Assembly (NCBI RefSeq): GCF_947301925.1
Contig: NZ_CAMYUE010000005.1
Span: 62,001-126,000, forward strand
Length of the DNA stretch: 64,000 nucleotides
Direction: 5' to 3'
DNA from: an uncultured Ruminococcus sp.
GTDB taxonomy: Bacteria > Bacillota > Clostridia > Oscillospirales > Ruminococcaceae
Numbering within the stretch: position 1 is the stretch's first letter; each line of letters begins with the position of its first letter. The notes under the pieces are model-generated. The model was not told the DNA's origin, made no database searches, and was given only the letters and a program-made list of their open reading frames with translations. The translations under genes were made by a program, and so were the position numbers. Below are positions 41,338 through 49,804 of the stretch, piece by piece.

Positions 41338-42969
41338 TTAAGCGTTTTCCTTCTCCACAGCCGTTTCGATCCTGTTCTCCATGGCTTTTCTGATGAGGTT
41401 CTCCGCAAGGTTTTTCTGCTCGTTCACCGTGGTGGCACATTTTGCCTTGATTATGAAGCGCTGTCCCAGCACCTTGGCAATGGCCGAGCCCAGTGAAGCG
41501 GCATTCTCCTTGACCTTGAACAGATCCATGAAGAAGCGGTTCTGAGCGGTTATGAATATATAATTGCCTGCTGTGCCTGCAAAGGAGCCGTCAAGGCTTC
41601 CCGCAACGGCAGGATTTATGAGGCGGAATTCCTCCAGTATCTCTGCCCAGCGCTCGCAGGGGACGATGTCCTCGGCTCTGAGCTTCTTTATGTCTATGGA
41701 GGGGATTATCTTCTCGTCGGCAGGAGCCGCGCTGGCCTCCAGCACCTCGGGCTGTTCGGGAGCCTGTCCTGCGGCAGCGGCTGCTGTCGGGGCAGAGGCT
41801 ATCTTATCCTCCAACTGTTTTATTTTATCATATATTTCGGAATTGTCAATACCCTGAGCCGTATTCACCGTGCCCGAGCACAGTTTTATCAGCGACATCT
41901 CGAACTCCACACGCTTGTTCATGGCTCTCTGCATACGTTCGCGGCACTCCTGGAGCATGGATAATCTGTCCATTACTGTGGGGAGGCTGCTCCTGTCGGC
42001 AATGGCCTTCAGGCGGTCAAGCTCGTCGGGCATACATACTATCAGCTTTTCCGCAGTCTCGGGAGAGGCCTTCAGCAGCATGACGTTGCGGAGCTGGATT
42101 ATGAGCTCCTCGCATAGCCTTGTGAGGTCCTTTGACATATCGTAGAGGGAGGCTGTCACAGCCAGCGCCCTTGGGGTATCGGAATCGGATACGGCGTCCA
42201 GCATATCGTAGAGGTAGTCCCTGCCTGCGATGCCTGCGGCGTTTGAGACGGCCTCGGCGTTGATGACCTCGGCGCACACCGAGCACTGGTCAAGAAGTGA
42301 CACCGCGTCACGCATACCGCCGTCAGCCAGCTTTGCTATCATGGCGGCGCCGTCCTCTGTGAGGTCAATATCCTCCTGCTGAGCGATATAGCTTATCCTT
42401 TTTGCAATGTCCTCGGCCTTTATCCTGCGGAAATCGTAGCGCTGACAGCGTGATACGATAGTTGCGGGCACCTTGTGTATCTCGGTGGTGGCCAGTATGA
42501 ACTTCACATAGGGAGGGGGCTCCTCCATTATTTTCAGGAGGGCGTTGAATGCACCCTGAGAGAGCATATGCACCTCATCTATGATGTAGATCTTGTAGGC
42601 TCCGCGCTCGGGAGTATAAACTGCGGCATCGCGGAGGTCGCGGATATTGTCCACGCCGTTGTTGGAAGCGGCGTCAATTTCCACTATATCGGTAAGTGCG
42701 CCGCTGTCTGCGTCGCGGCAGATATCGCATTCGAGGCAGGGATTGCCGTTTTTCATATTGCGGCAGTTCACGGCCTTTGCGAGGATACGGGCGCAGGTGG
42801 TCTTGCCTGTGCCGCGGGAGCCTGTGAAAAGGTAGGCGTGGGCGGTCTTACCGCTGATTATCTGATTTTTCAGGGCTTCGGTGGTGTATTCCTGAGAGAT
42901 GACGTCGTCGAAGGTAAGGGGACGCCACTTGCGGTAAAGTGCCTTGTACACAGCCTTTTCTCCTTTCAT
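41338..42969 (-). CDS. dnaX: DNA polymerase III subunit gamma/tau
   Basis: A 543-residue clamp-loader ATPase. KALYRKWRPLTFDDVISQE opens the AAA+ domain; Walker A GSRGTGKTT is at 50-58, zinc ligands at C69, C78, C81 and C84, and Walker B in IYIIDEVHMLS. A TTIEIHKVP-like ATTEIHKVPATIVSRCQRYDF carries sensor 1 and the SRC arginine finger. The C-terminal part (about 375-543) has an Ala/Pro-rich linker and a tau-like domain. The ATG overlaps the TGA of the upstream TPR gene (ATGA), so translation is coupled. Confidence 0.97.
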   Translation of the reverse strand: MKGEKAVYKALYRKWRPLTFDDVISQEYTTEALKNQIISGKTAHAYLFTGSRGTGKTTCARILAKAVNCRNMKNGNPCLECDICRDADSGALTDIVEIDAASNNGVDNIRDLRDAAVYTPERGAYKIYIIDEVHMLSQGAFNALLKIMEEPPPYVKFILATTEIHKVPATIVSRCQRYDFRRIKAEDIAKRISYIAQQEDIDLTEDGAAMIAKLADGGMRDAVSLLDQCSVCAEVINAEAVSNAAGIAGRDYLYDMLDAVSDSDTPRALAVTASLYDMSKDLTRLCEELIIQLRNVMLLKASPETAEKLIVCMPDELDRLKAIADRSSLPTVMDRLSMLQECRERMQRAMNKRVEFEMSLIKLCSGTVNTAQGIDNSEIYDKIKQLEDKIASAPTAAAAAGQAPEQPEVLEASAAPADEKIIPSIDIKKLRAEDIVPCERWAEILEEFRLINPAVAGSLDGSFAGTAGNYIFITAQNRFFMDLFKVKENAASLGSAIAKVLGQRFIIKAKCATTVNEQKNLAENLIRKAMENRIETAVEKENA

Positions 42970-43853
42970 GAATCTTTTGTGCCGCTGCGTTTTGCGGAGT
43001 CAAGCATCTCCCTGAAGTAGGACGTGAATTCCACGGGAGAGCTTATATTGTTTACAAGAGCCTGGCGGAAGTATTTCTCGCCGTCCTCAAGTCTGCCCAG
43101 CATAACGCTGGCGACGGCGGCTCCGCCAAGTGAATCTGCGTATCTTTCGCGGTTCTCGATGGAGCTTGTGAACCATTCGAGAGCCTTTTCGGGCTGTTCG
43201 GCCTTCAGGTAGATGCTGCCTATCTCGAAGCGCATCCTGTCGCGGTACTGGTAGCCCTCCTGCATAAGACTCATGAACAGAGCCTCGGCCTTTGCGGTGC
43301 TGCCGTTGGCGCCCAGGCACCTGCCGATGAATATGGGCAGCTCGGGGATATCAAAGCCGTTGTCCCTTGCGGTCTCGTAGCAAATGAGGGCATTGGGCCT
43401 TGCGCCCAGAAAGTCGTAGCAGCGTCCGCGGTAGAACTCGTTCACGGCGGTCTCCTTCCGGGTAAGAGCGAAGCGCTCCTCCCTGAGATCGGTGAATACC
43501 TCCAGAGCCATGTGGAAATCGTTCTTGTCGAATAGCTCCAGCCCCTTTTCAAAGAACATGGATTTCTTCTTCAGTCCCGTAAATGCGCTGCCGATGATAT
43601 TCTCGTCCAGTCTGTGGAATATCCTGCGGCTGTACTTTGACAGCTCGTCCGCGGTGCAGAGTATAAGCGAGACCAGGAAGAACAGCAGCATTGCAAGGAG
43701 CAGCACATGGGCGCGGAACTCCGCGTCCGCGAAGCCTGTAGCCAGCAGATACGCCGCTGTGACTACAGCCGTCCAGGCAAGGGCTTTCGGAAGGGAACGG
43801 TAAATACTTATCAGTACCCTTCTTGTTCTCATGCCGAGTATAGTCAGGAACAT
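42966..43853 (-). CDS. Membrane-anchored TPR protein
   Basis: A 295-residue protein starting at ATG 43853 behind GGAGG. Two hydrophobic helices near the N-terminus (about 20-37, 47-65) anchor it; the rest forms tetratricopeptide-like helical repeats (for example GLELFDKNDFHMALEVFTDLRE, NALICYETARDNGFDIPELPIFIGRCL, AEQPEKALEWFTSSIEN, LGRLEDGEKYFRQALVNN). It is placed between the SRP RNA and dnaX and shares a 4-base ATGA overlap with dnaX. A scaffolding role is likely, but the partner is unknown. Confidence 0.75.
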   Translation of the reverse strand: MFLTILGMRTRRVLISIYRSLPKALAWTAVVTAAYLLATGFADAEFRAHVLLLAMLLFFLVSLILCTADELSKYSRRIFHRLDENIIGSAFTGLKKKSMFFEKGLELFDKNDFHMALEVFTDLREERFALTRKETAVNEFYRGRCYDFLGARPNALICYETARDNGFDIPELPIFIGRCLGANGSTAKAEALFMSLMQEGYQYRDRMRFEIGSIYLKAEQPEKALEWFTSSIENRERYADSLGGAAVASVMLGRLEDGEKYFRQALVNNISSPVEFTSYFREMLDSAKRSGTKDS

Positions 43854-43872
43854 ACCGCACCTCCGTCTAAAG

Positions 43873-44008
43873 AAAAATTCCGGAACATAGATGTGCAGGC
43901 TTGCTGCGGCACACAACACGCACCGCTTAATGCTGCTCGGTCTCCCGCCTGACATGGTTCACGGGGTCTTGTTGCACAGGGCCCACACATCTATATTTCG
44001 GAATTTCA
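43873..44008 (-). ncRNA. ffs: Signal recognition particle RNA (small type)
   Basis: On the minus strand, domain IV is clear: GTCAGG, a three-base stem CGG/CCG capped by a GAGA tetraloop, then AGCAGC (43932-43953), preceded by GTGAACC (43956-43962). The flanking arms close into a long helix: AAATTCCG...ATAGATGTGTG at the 5' side pairs with CACATCTAT...CCGGAATTT at the 3' side, ending in a T-run. Length near 136 nt, without an evident Alu domain. Promoter at 44044-44072. Its place upstream of dnaX-ybaB-recR is the arrangement known in B. subtilis (scr). Exact 5' end could be nearer 44036. Confidence 0.9.
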
Positions 44009-44043
44009 TACCCGTTTATACGAGCAGACGATGCTCTTTTAAT

Positions 44044-44072
44044 ATGATACCATAAACGGAGAACTTTGTCAA
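44044..44072 (-). promoter_or_regulatory. SigA-type promoter of the SRP RNA
   Basis: Minus-strand TTGACA, a 17-base spacer ending in TGG, and TATCAT. Confidence 0.8.
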
Positions 44073-44155
44073 GAATTTTTTTCTTCCCCAAAAGCAGCGG
44101 AAAACAGGCGCTTTCCGGCGGTGCGGAGGGCGCATTAATTTTTTTGCTTCTGTGA

Positions 44156-44184
44156 TTGACATTGAATACTGTAAGTGATATAAT
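44156..44184 (+). promoter_or_regulatory. Consensus SigA promoter of the hydrolase-murF-ddl region
   Basis: TTGACA, a 17-base spacer ending in TGA, and TATAAT, about 73 bases before the hydrolase start. Confidence 0.85.
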
Positions 44185-44256
44185 AAATTATATATGTATA
44201 TTTGCGGCTGTATGCCGTATAAGATATATAAATGAATATTACCGGAGATAATTAAA

Positions 44257-45030
44257 TTGATAAAAACAGTTAACGGCTTAAAGATAAACTACGAGGAAAA
44301 GGGCGAGGGAGACCTCATCGTACTGCTTCACGGCTGGGGCAGCAATATCACCCTTTTCGCCAATATGATGGAGCTTCTCTCAAAGAAGTACAAGGTCGTG
44401 GCTATGGATATGCCCGGCTTCGGAAAGAGCGAGGAGCCGAAAGAGGTTTGGGACGTCAGCGCCTATGTGCAGTTCGTCATCGACTTCCTGAAGGACTATG
44501 ATACAAAGGAAGTTATGCTCCTGGGTCACAGCTTCGGCGGCAGAGTTATCATAAAAATGCACAGCCGCGATGACCTGCCCTTTAAGGTGACAAAGGTCAT
44601 ACTTGTGGACAGTGCAGGCATTATGCCGCCCAAAACCAACAAGAAGACATGGCGTCAGCGCTATTACAAGCTGGGAAGGACTGTCCTTTCATGGGGCATT
44701 GTGAAGAAATTCGCTCCCGACGCCCTGGAGAACTTCCGCAAGAAAATGGGAAGCGCGGACTACGCCGCAGCTTCGCCCATGATGAGACAGGTCATGGTAA
44801 AGGTGGTCAACGAGGACTTAGAGCCCTACCTGCCCAATATCAAGGCTCCTACTCTGCTTGTATGGGGCGTCAACGATACGGCTACTCCCCTTTCCGACGG
44901 TGAGAAAATGGAGAAGCTCATTCCCGACGCAGGCCTTGTAAAGCTGGAAAACGCAGGACATTATTCCTTTTTGGAGCAGCAGTTCACCTTTAACCGAGTG
45001 ATGTGCAGCTTTATGAAGATCGAAGAATAA
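44257..45030 (+). CDS. Alpha/beta hydrolase
   Basis: A 257-residue cytoplasmic serine hydrolase. It starts at TTG 44257 with GGAG nine bases upstream. The catalytic triad is readable: Ser in the nucleophile elbow LLGHSFGG (about 89-96), Asp in LVWGVNDTATPL, and His in ENAGHYSFLE. The oxyanion region is LLHGWGSN. The substrate is unknown. First gene of an apparent unit with a MurF-like ligase and Ddl, though the gaps to these contain palindromic repeats. Confidence 0.85.
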   Translation: MIKTVNGLKINYEEKGEGDLIVLLHGWGSNITLFANMMELLSKKYKVVAMDMPGFGKSEEPKEVWDVSAYVQFVIDFLKDYDTKEVMLLGHSFGGRVIIKMHSRDDLPFKVTKVILVDSAGIMPPKTNKKTWRQRYYKLGRTVLSWGIVKKFAPDALENFRKKMGSADYAAASPMMRQVMVKVVNEDLEPYLPNIKAPTLLVWGVNDTATPLSDGEKMEKLIPDAGLVKLENAGHYSFLEQQFTFNRVMCSFMKIEE

Positions 45031-45099
45031 CTGTGCAGGGACGGCCTCTGGTCGTCCGCGGGCAATATCGAACTCACGGACGCGAATTGCGCGTCCCTG
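45031..45099. repeat. REP/BIME-like palindromic element, related type
   Basis: Two hairpins, GGACG...CGTCC and GGACGCG-AATT-GCGCGTCC, lie within ends GTGCAGGGAC and GTCCCTG. The architecture is like the elements at 1712 and 46836 but the sequence differs. It fills the gap between the hydrolase and murF-like genes. Confidence 0.65.
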
Positions 45100-45131
45100 A
45101 AAATAGCTCTAATAGATAAAGGAGACTTTTA

Positions 45132-46784
45132 ATGAATTTGGTTTTATGGATAATATACGCGGTCATTGCGCTGGGAGCCACGGTATTTCTGGGGCTGAGG
45201 GAGTTCCATATGCTCCAGCTCAACGGCTACAAGACTCCCGAGCATTCACGCTGGATGAAGAAAAACGCAAGGCGCTATATACTGCCTGCGGTGCTGTTCG
45301 TGGTGCAGTTCGCACTGCTTTTCCTTCACGGCGGCGCGGCTGTGGCACTTATAATAGTGCTGAGCCTTTTCAATATCATCATCGGACTGCTCAACAAGCC
45401 GGGCAAGAAGTTCAAGAAGCCTCTGGTTTATACAGCCCGAATGAAGCGCATGATGGTTACATTCTGTATCCTCGTTGCCGTTTATTATGTCATAGCTGTC
45501 CTTAAAGGCGAAACTACGGTATATATATGCCGTATATGGAATGAAGCTCATACGGAATTCACCTACGATTCCATGGAAAAGCGCTGGTTCGCAAACGGAC
45601 TTCCCTATATTCTTGCAGGCTCTGCACTGTATGTGACTCCCCTGCTTGTCCCCCTTTCCAATCTTATCAACAAACCTGTGGAAAAGGCGGTACAGAACTG
45701 GTATATCAACGACGCAAAGCGCATACTCTCCGAGTGTCCCGCGCTTCACAAGGTGGGTATCACGGGAAGCTACGGCAAGACCAGCATGAAGTTCTACCTT
45801 GACGAGCTGCTCAATTCCCAGTACAACACGCTGAAAACTCCCGAGAGCTTCAACACTCCCATGGGAGTTACCATAACCATACGCCGCGATTTAAAGCCCA
45901 CACACGAGTACTTCATCTGTGAAATGGGCGCAAGACGAGTTCATGAGATAAAGGAACTCTGCGGCATTGCAGATCCCCACGACGGTATCATTACTTCCGT
46001 GGGACCTCAGCACCTTGAGACATTCGGCTCTATCGAGAACGTGGTAAATACCAAGTTTGAGCTTGCCGACCATGTAAAGGCTAAGGGCGGAAAGATTTAC
46101 CTCAACGGCGACAACGAGCTTATCCGCAGGAAAGCTCCCGAGTACCCCAATGCAGTGCTCTACGGTCTGAACGAGGGCAACCACTACCGCGCAACCGATA
46201 TAAGCGTATCCGACAGGGGCACGGAGTTCACGGTAACTGCTCCCGACGGCGAGAGCAGGCGATTCTCCATGAAGCTCCTGGGCGAGCACAACGTTCAGAA
46301 CGTCCTCGGAGCTATCGCCTACGCAAACGGCACGGGCATATCACTTGAAAAGCTGACGCTTCCCGTCAAGCGTATCGCCGCAGTTCCCCACAGATTACAG
46401 CTTCTCGACAAGGGCGGCAATATGACCTTTATCGACGACGCCTACAACTCCAACCCCAGCGGCTGCCGCGCAGCTCTTAATGTTCTGGGACTTTTCGACG
46501 CCTGCCGTATACTGGTAACTCCGGGTATGGTAGAGCTTGGCGCAAAGCAGGAGGAACTGAACTTTGAGTTCGGACAGGAAGCTGCCAAAGCCTGCGACCA
46601 CATAGTTCTTGTGGGCAAGAATCAGACAGTTCCGATCTATAACGGCATAAAGGACGCAGGCTATAATATGGACGAGGTTTTCGTTGCGGACAGCCTTAAC
46701 GAGGCTCTCGACCATGTAAGAGCATATCAGACGGACAGGAAGAAGATAGTTCTTCTTGAAAACGACCTGCCCGACAACTACTGA
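45132..46784 (+). CDS. Membrane-anchored MurF-like ligase
   Basis: A 550-residue Mur ligase with an N-terminal membrane part: hydrophobic helices at about 3-21, 50-66, 69-87, 108-125 and 157-177. The ATP-binding motif GITGSYGKTS is at 209-218, followed by NTPMGVTITIRRDL, FICEMGARRVHEIKELC, GPQHLETFGSIENVV, GEHNVQNVLGAIAYA and FIDDAYNSNPSGCRAALNVL, all closest to MurF (UDP-MurNAc-tripeptide D-Ala-D-Ala ligase). The membrane domain is absent from standard MurF. With ddl downstream it fits a dedicated D-Ala-D-Ala ligation step at the membrane. GGAG supports the start. Confidence 0.88.
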   Translation: MNLVLWIIYAVIALGATVFLGLREFHMLQLNGYKTPEHSRWMKKNARRYILPAVLFVVQFALLFLHGGAAVALIIVLSLFNIIIGLLNKPGKKFKKPLVYTARMKRMMVTFCILVAVYYVIAVLKGETTVYICRIWNEAHTEFTYDSMEKRWFANGLPYILAGSALYVTPLLVPLSNLINKPVEKAVQNWYINDAKRILSECPALHKVGITGSYGKTSMKFYLDELLNSQYNTLKTPESFNTPMGVTITIRRDLKPTHEYFICEMGARRVHEIKELCGIADPHDGIITSVGPQHLETFGSIENVVNTKFELADHVKAKGGKIYLNGDNELIRRKAPEYPNAVLYGLNEGNHYRATDISVSDRGTEFTVTAPDGESRRFSMKLLGEHNVQNVLGAIAYANGTGISLEKLTLPVKRIAAVPHRLQLLDKGGNMTFIDDAYNSNPSGCRAALNVLGLFDACRILVTPGMVELGAKQEELNFEFGQEAAKACDHIVLVGKNQTVPIYNGIKDAGYNMDEVFVADSLNEALDHVRAYQTDRKKIVLLENDLPDNY

Positions 46785-46835
46785 TAAATGCATAATTATT
46801 GTGTCCGCCTGCGCGGATGAATTATGAATGACACA

Positions 46836-46914
46836 CTGTAGGGGACGCCGCCCTCGGCGTCCCGCGAAACACATTATATAACCAATGGGAGCCCGAGGGC
46901 GGGCTCTCCTACAA
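46836..46914. repeat. REP/BIME-like palindromic element, copy 2
   Basis: A 79-base element closely related to the one at 1712-1790: CTGTAGGGGA at the left end, GGGAGCCCGAGGGCGGGCTC and CCTACA at the right, each arm a hairpin. It fills the gap between the murF-like gene and ddl. Confidence 0.75.
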
Positions 46915-46950
46915 GCTAAGGGCTAAGGGCTCAAAAAAGGAGTAGTTACA

Positions 46951-48135
46951 ATGAAGATCAATCTTGCAGTTCTTTTCGGCGGAAGAAGCGTTGAGCACGA
47001 GGTATCGGTTATCTCGGCAGTTCAGGCTATGGCCAGCATAAACAAGGAAAAGTATAATATCATACCCGTATATATGACGAAAAAGAGCGAATTCTGGACA
47101 GGCGAGAAGCTCATGGACATCAACAGCTTCAAGGATATCCCCGCACTTCTCAAGGAGTGCACTGAGTGCGTTTTCGTAAGAAGCGAGGGCAAGGTGCAGC
47201 TTATCCGCCAGAAGATGAAGAAGTTCGGCTCCAATGTCATCTCCGATATCGACGTTGCCTTCCCCATCGTTCACGGCACCAACGTAGAGGACGGCGCTTT
47301 GCAGGGCTATCTCCAGACACTTGACCTGCCCTATGTAGGCTGCGACGTTCTGGCCTCTGCTGTGGGCATGGATAAGTTTGTTATGAAGATACTCCTCAAG
47401 GACGCAGGCTTCCCCGTGCTGGACTGCTGCCGCTTCTCCTCATACGAGATAAACGAAATGGACAGAATGGTGGAGGAAGTGGAGAAGAAGTTTGGCTATC
47501 CCGTTATCGTAAAGCCTATCAATCTCGGTTCAAGCGTTGGTATCTCCAAGGGCAAGGACAGGGACAGCCTTATAAAGTCTATCGAGGAGGCCTTCGAGTT
47601 CGCTGACCGTATCCTCATCGAGCCCTGCGTTGTACAGCTGAAGGAGATAAACTGCGCCGTAGTCGGCGACAGCGAGTCCGCAGAGGCCTCCGTATGCGAG
47701 GAGCCCGTACAGGCAAGCGGTGACGATATACTCAGCTACGACCAGAAGTACGTCGGCGGCGGAAAGGGCGGCAGCAAGGGCATGGCTACCCTCAAGAGAA
47801 AGATACCTGCCGATATCACTGCGGAGCAGGACGAGTTCATCAGAAAGACCGCTGTTGACGCATTCCGCTATCTGGGTCTCAACGGCGTTACCCGTATTGA
47901 TTTCATGATGGATATGGCCACAGACAAGATCTACATAAACGAGATAAACACTATCCCCGGCTCTCTGGCATTCTACCTCTGGGAGCCCAAGGGCGTCAAG
48001 TATACAGAGCTTCTGGAAAGACTTATCCAGCTCTCTCTCAAGCGCTACAGACAGGGAGAGAAGATAAGCTACACCTTCGATACCAATATCCTTTCAATGG
48101 GAGGAAGCTTCGGCTCAAAGGGCAGCAAGCGCTGA
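46951..48135 (+). CDS. ddl: D-alanine--D-alanine ligase (divergent type)
   Basis: A 394-residue ATP-grasp ligase making D-Ala-D-Ala for peptidoglycan. Hallmarks are LFGGRSVEHEVSVISA at the N-terminus, VHGTNVEDGALQGYLQTLDLPYVGCDVLAS, KFVMKILLKDAG, VIVKPINLGSSVGISK, the Tyr-containing omega loop SYDQKYVGG and the metal-binding end INEINTIPGS. It is 30-50 residues longer than usual Ddl, and the segment after the metal site reads LAFYLWEPKGVKY instead of the common T-x-x-SMYP pattern. Its substrate pairing is therefore likely but not certain. Follows the murF-like gene; GGAG precedes the ATG. Confidence 0.85.
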   Translation: MKINLAVLFGGRSVEHEVSVISAVQAMASINKEKYNIIPVYMTKKSEFWTGEKLMDINSFKDIPALLKECTECVFVRSEGKVQLIRQKMKKFGSNVISDIDVAFPIVHGTNVEDGALQGYLQTLDLPYVGCDVLASAVGMDKFVMKILLKDAGFPVLDCCRFSSYEINEMDRMVEEVEKKFGYPVIVKPINLGSSVGISKGKDRDSLIKSIEEAFEFADRILIEPCVVQLKEINCAVVGDSESAEASVCEEPVQASGDDILSYDQKYVGGGKGGSKGMATLKRKIPADITAEQDEFIRKTAVDAFRYLGLNGVTRIDFMMDMATDKIYINEINTIPGSLAFYLWEPKGVKYTELLERLIQLSLKRYRQGEKISYTFDTNILSMGGSFGSKGSKR

Positions 48136-48165
48136 GATCCTTGTCAATGATCGGAGGAGGTCACA

Positions 48166-48921
48166 ATGAATATCGGTTTTCTGCCGAGAGCAAAAGACAT
48201 CACAGACTCAGAGTTCTCTGAACCTGCACCTAAGATAAGGACGAGAGGTTTAGTGGGAAGCTTGAATATTCCAAACAAGATGCTTTTTGCCTTATTTCTG
48301 TGTTCGGTCCCGGCACTGCTCCGTTCGCCGCATATAGGTCTGATTCTCATCGGAGTAATGCTCATTATTTCAGTTCTCAGCAAACACGAGTATGGCTATG
48401 ATCGTATTTCCAATGATGAGGTCGTTGAGACAAGCAGTCTGGGTTCTTTCTTGATCTGTTCGATCTTTTGGCTTCCGGGTATTTTCTTTGTACTGGCAGG
48501 TGTTTGTCTTTTTCTGAAAAAATACTTCAATAAAGATCTCAATATTCCGGTAGCACAGATGATACTGTTCATGTTTGTAATATTCGGATTGATAGTTCTG
48601 GGAATGGTGATATACATTATCGGAGTATTTGCTGCCAATTCCGGAAGACGAAAGAAGTGTACTCTGCCCGTGAAGGCCGAGCCCTGCGGATATACTGAAA
48701 CGCCGGGCGGATCCGACTCGTATACCTCCTATCCCATGTTCAAGTATCACTATAACGGGCGCGTATATCGGTTTATCGCAAAGGACTATTCCTACTGCCA
48801 GACAGTTTCTTCAAATAAGACCGGGGATTTTGAAGTATTCATAAATCCCGATAAACCGGATGTCTATTATGCCGAGCATCTTTTCGGGATTGAAGAGCGG
48901 GGAGATTACAGTGGAGAATGA
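48166..48921 (+). CDS. DUF3592-like membrane protein, unknown function
   Basis: A 251-residue membrane protein behind GGAGGAGG. Two hydrophobic pairs (about 42-72, 90-115, 128-160) precede a beta-rich segment: KKCTLPVKAEPCGYT, YPMFKYHYNGRVYRFIAKDYSYC and FEVFINPDKPDVYYAEH. This resembles the protein at 37475 and the next gene, so it belongs to a local paralogous family. No enzymatic motif is seen. It follows ddl by 30 bases and may be in its operon. Confidence 0.65.
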   Translation: MNIGFLPRAKDITDSEFSEPAPKIRTRGLVGSLNIPNKMLFALFLCSVPALLRSPHIGLILIGVMLIISVLSKHEYGYDRISNDEVVETSSLGSFLICSIFWLPGIFFVLAGVCLFLKKYFNKDLNIPVAQMILFMFVIFGLIVLGMVIYIIGVFAANSGRRKKCTLPVKAEPCGYTETPGGSDSYTSYPMFKYHYNGRVYRFIAKDYSYCQTVSSNKTGDFEVFINPDKPDVYYAEHLFGIEERGDYSGE

Positions 48922-49002
48922 TTTTTTGCCGGGAGCAGAAAGGCTGCCCTCAGACTAACGATTCCTGCAGTACTGCTATGACGAGACCCTGGAGGTGTAT
49001 GA

Positions 49003-49668
49003 ATGAGTTTGATGGAGGATCCGTCCAAGGAAGATAAGGATTATTTCAGATACAGAGATGATCTGTATTACATCTGGATCGCTGTTACTGTTTTTATGAT
49101 AATCGGAGGCATTATTGCGGCGGGTATCGTATCGGAAACGGGACACAGATTCATTGCGGGCTATGTTTTCTGGGGAGGGCTGTTCGCAAGTATGGTTACA
49201 GGTTCAATAGCCTACTTCACTCCGCTGATGAACCTGAAAAAGCGTATTGCTTATCTCGATAAGCGCTGCACTGTAAGTGTGAAGGGAAGGTGTATCCGCA
49301 GCGGCGAGACCTCGTACTATCAGGCACGTCTGTCCAAGCGCATAGCTCCTTTTTACCGCAAGCCCGATGACGGCACCTCCGAGACCGACGAGCGCAGTGA
49401 GATATACTATGATCCCGAATATGCCGCAGAATATGAAGGAAAGGTATATCATCTCTGTGAAAAGCGTCTTTCCGTGTATCCTGTGGCTGAGGACAGTGAG
49501 CGTATCCTCCGCGTGGATCCGGAGGAACCGGAGGTCTTCTATGACGAGAACAGGTATGCCGCAGAGCTGAAAATGGCAAAGGAGAACTCACGGGAGGGCT
49601 TCGGGATTATGATAAAGCTGTTTATCGGTGCTTTCATAGTATTTGCAATATCTGAATTTATAAGGTGA
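49003..49668 (+). CDS. DUF3592-like membrane protein, unknown function
   Basis: A 221-residue protein with GGAGG before its ATG. Two N-terminal hydrophobic helices (about 25-45, 52-75), then KRCTVSVKGRCIRSG, YAAEYEGKVYHLCEK and RILRVDPEEPEVFYDENRY, matching the family seen at 37475 and 48166, and a C-terminal helix (FGIMIKLFIGAFIVFAISEF). Probably co-transcribed with the preceding gene. Function unknown. Confidence 0.65.
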   Translation: MSLMEDPSKEDKDYFRYRDDLYYIWIAVTVFMIIGGIIAAGIVSETGHRFIAGYVFWGGLFASMVTGSIAYFTPLMNLKKRIAYLDKRCTVSVKGRCIRSGETSYYQARLSKRIAPFYRKPDDGTSETDERSEIYYDPEYAAEYEGKVYHLCEKRLSVYPVAEDSERILRVDPEEPEVFYDENRYAAELKMAKENSREGFGIMIKLFIGAFIVFAISEFIR

Positions 49669-49752
49669 GCTTTATAAGGCCGTTCCTGAAAACAGCGTTG
49701 CTTATCGCTGTATTTACATCGCCGTTGTGGTTTATTAAAGTGCTGGACTTCA

Positions 49753-49780
49753 TTGCCGAACATATATAAAAGCATATAAT
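49753..49780 (+). promoter_or_regulatory. Possible promoter of the acetyltransferase-lysR pair
   Basis: TTGCCG, a 16-base spacer and TATAAT, 25 bases before the start codon. Confidence 0.5.
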
Positions 49781-49804
49781 ATATCATTATAAGGAGGGTT
49801 TAAC

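Noticed and set aside
40121-41341. A 406-residue open frame on the plus strand across recR and ybaB
   Set aside because: It overlaps two conserved genes on the other strand and the preceding Cys-cluster gene; no domain is visible.
48909-49028. A 39-codon frame beginning at an ATG overlapping the end of the 251-residue membrane protein
   Set aside because: It overlaps the next gene's start, has no recognisable features and its codon pattern is unlike the neighbours.
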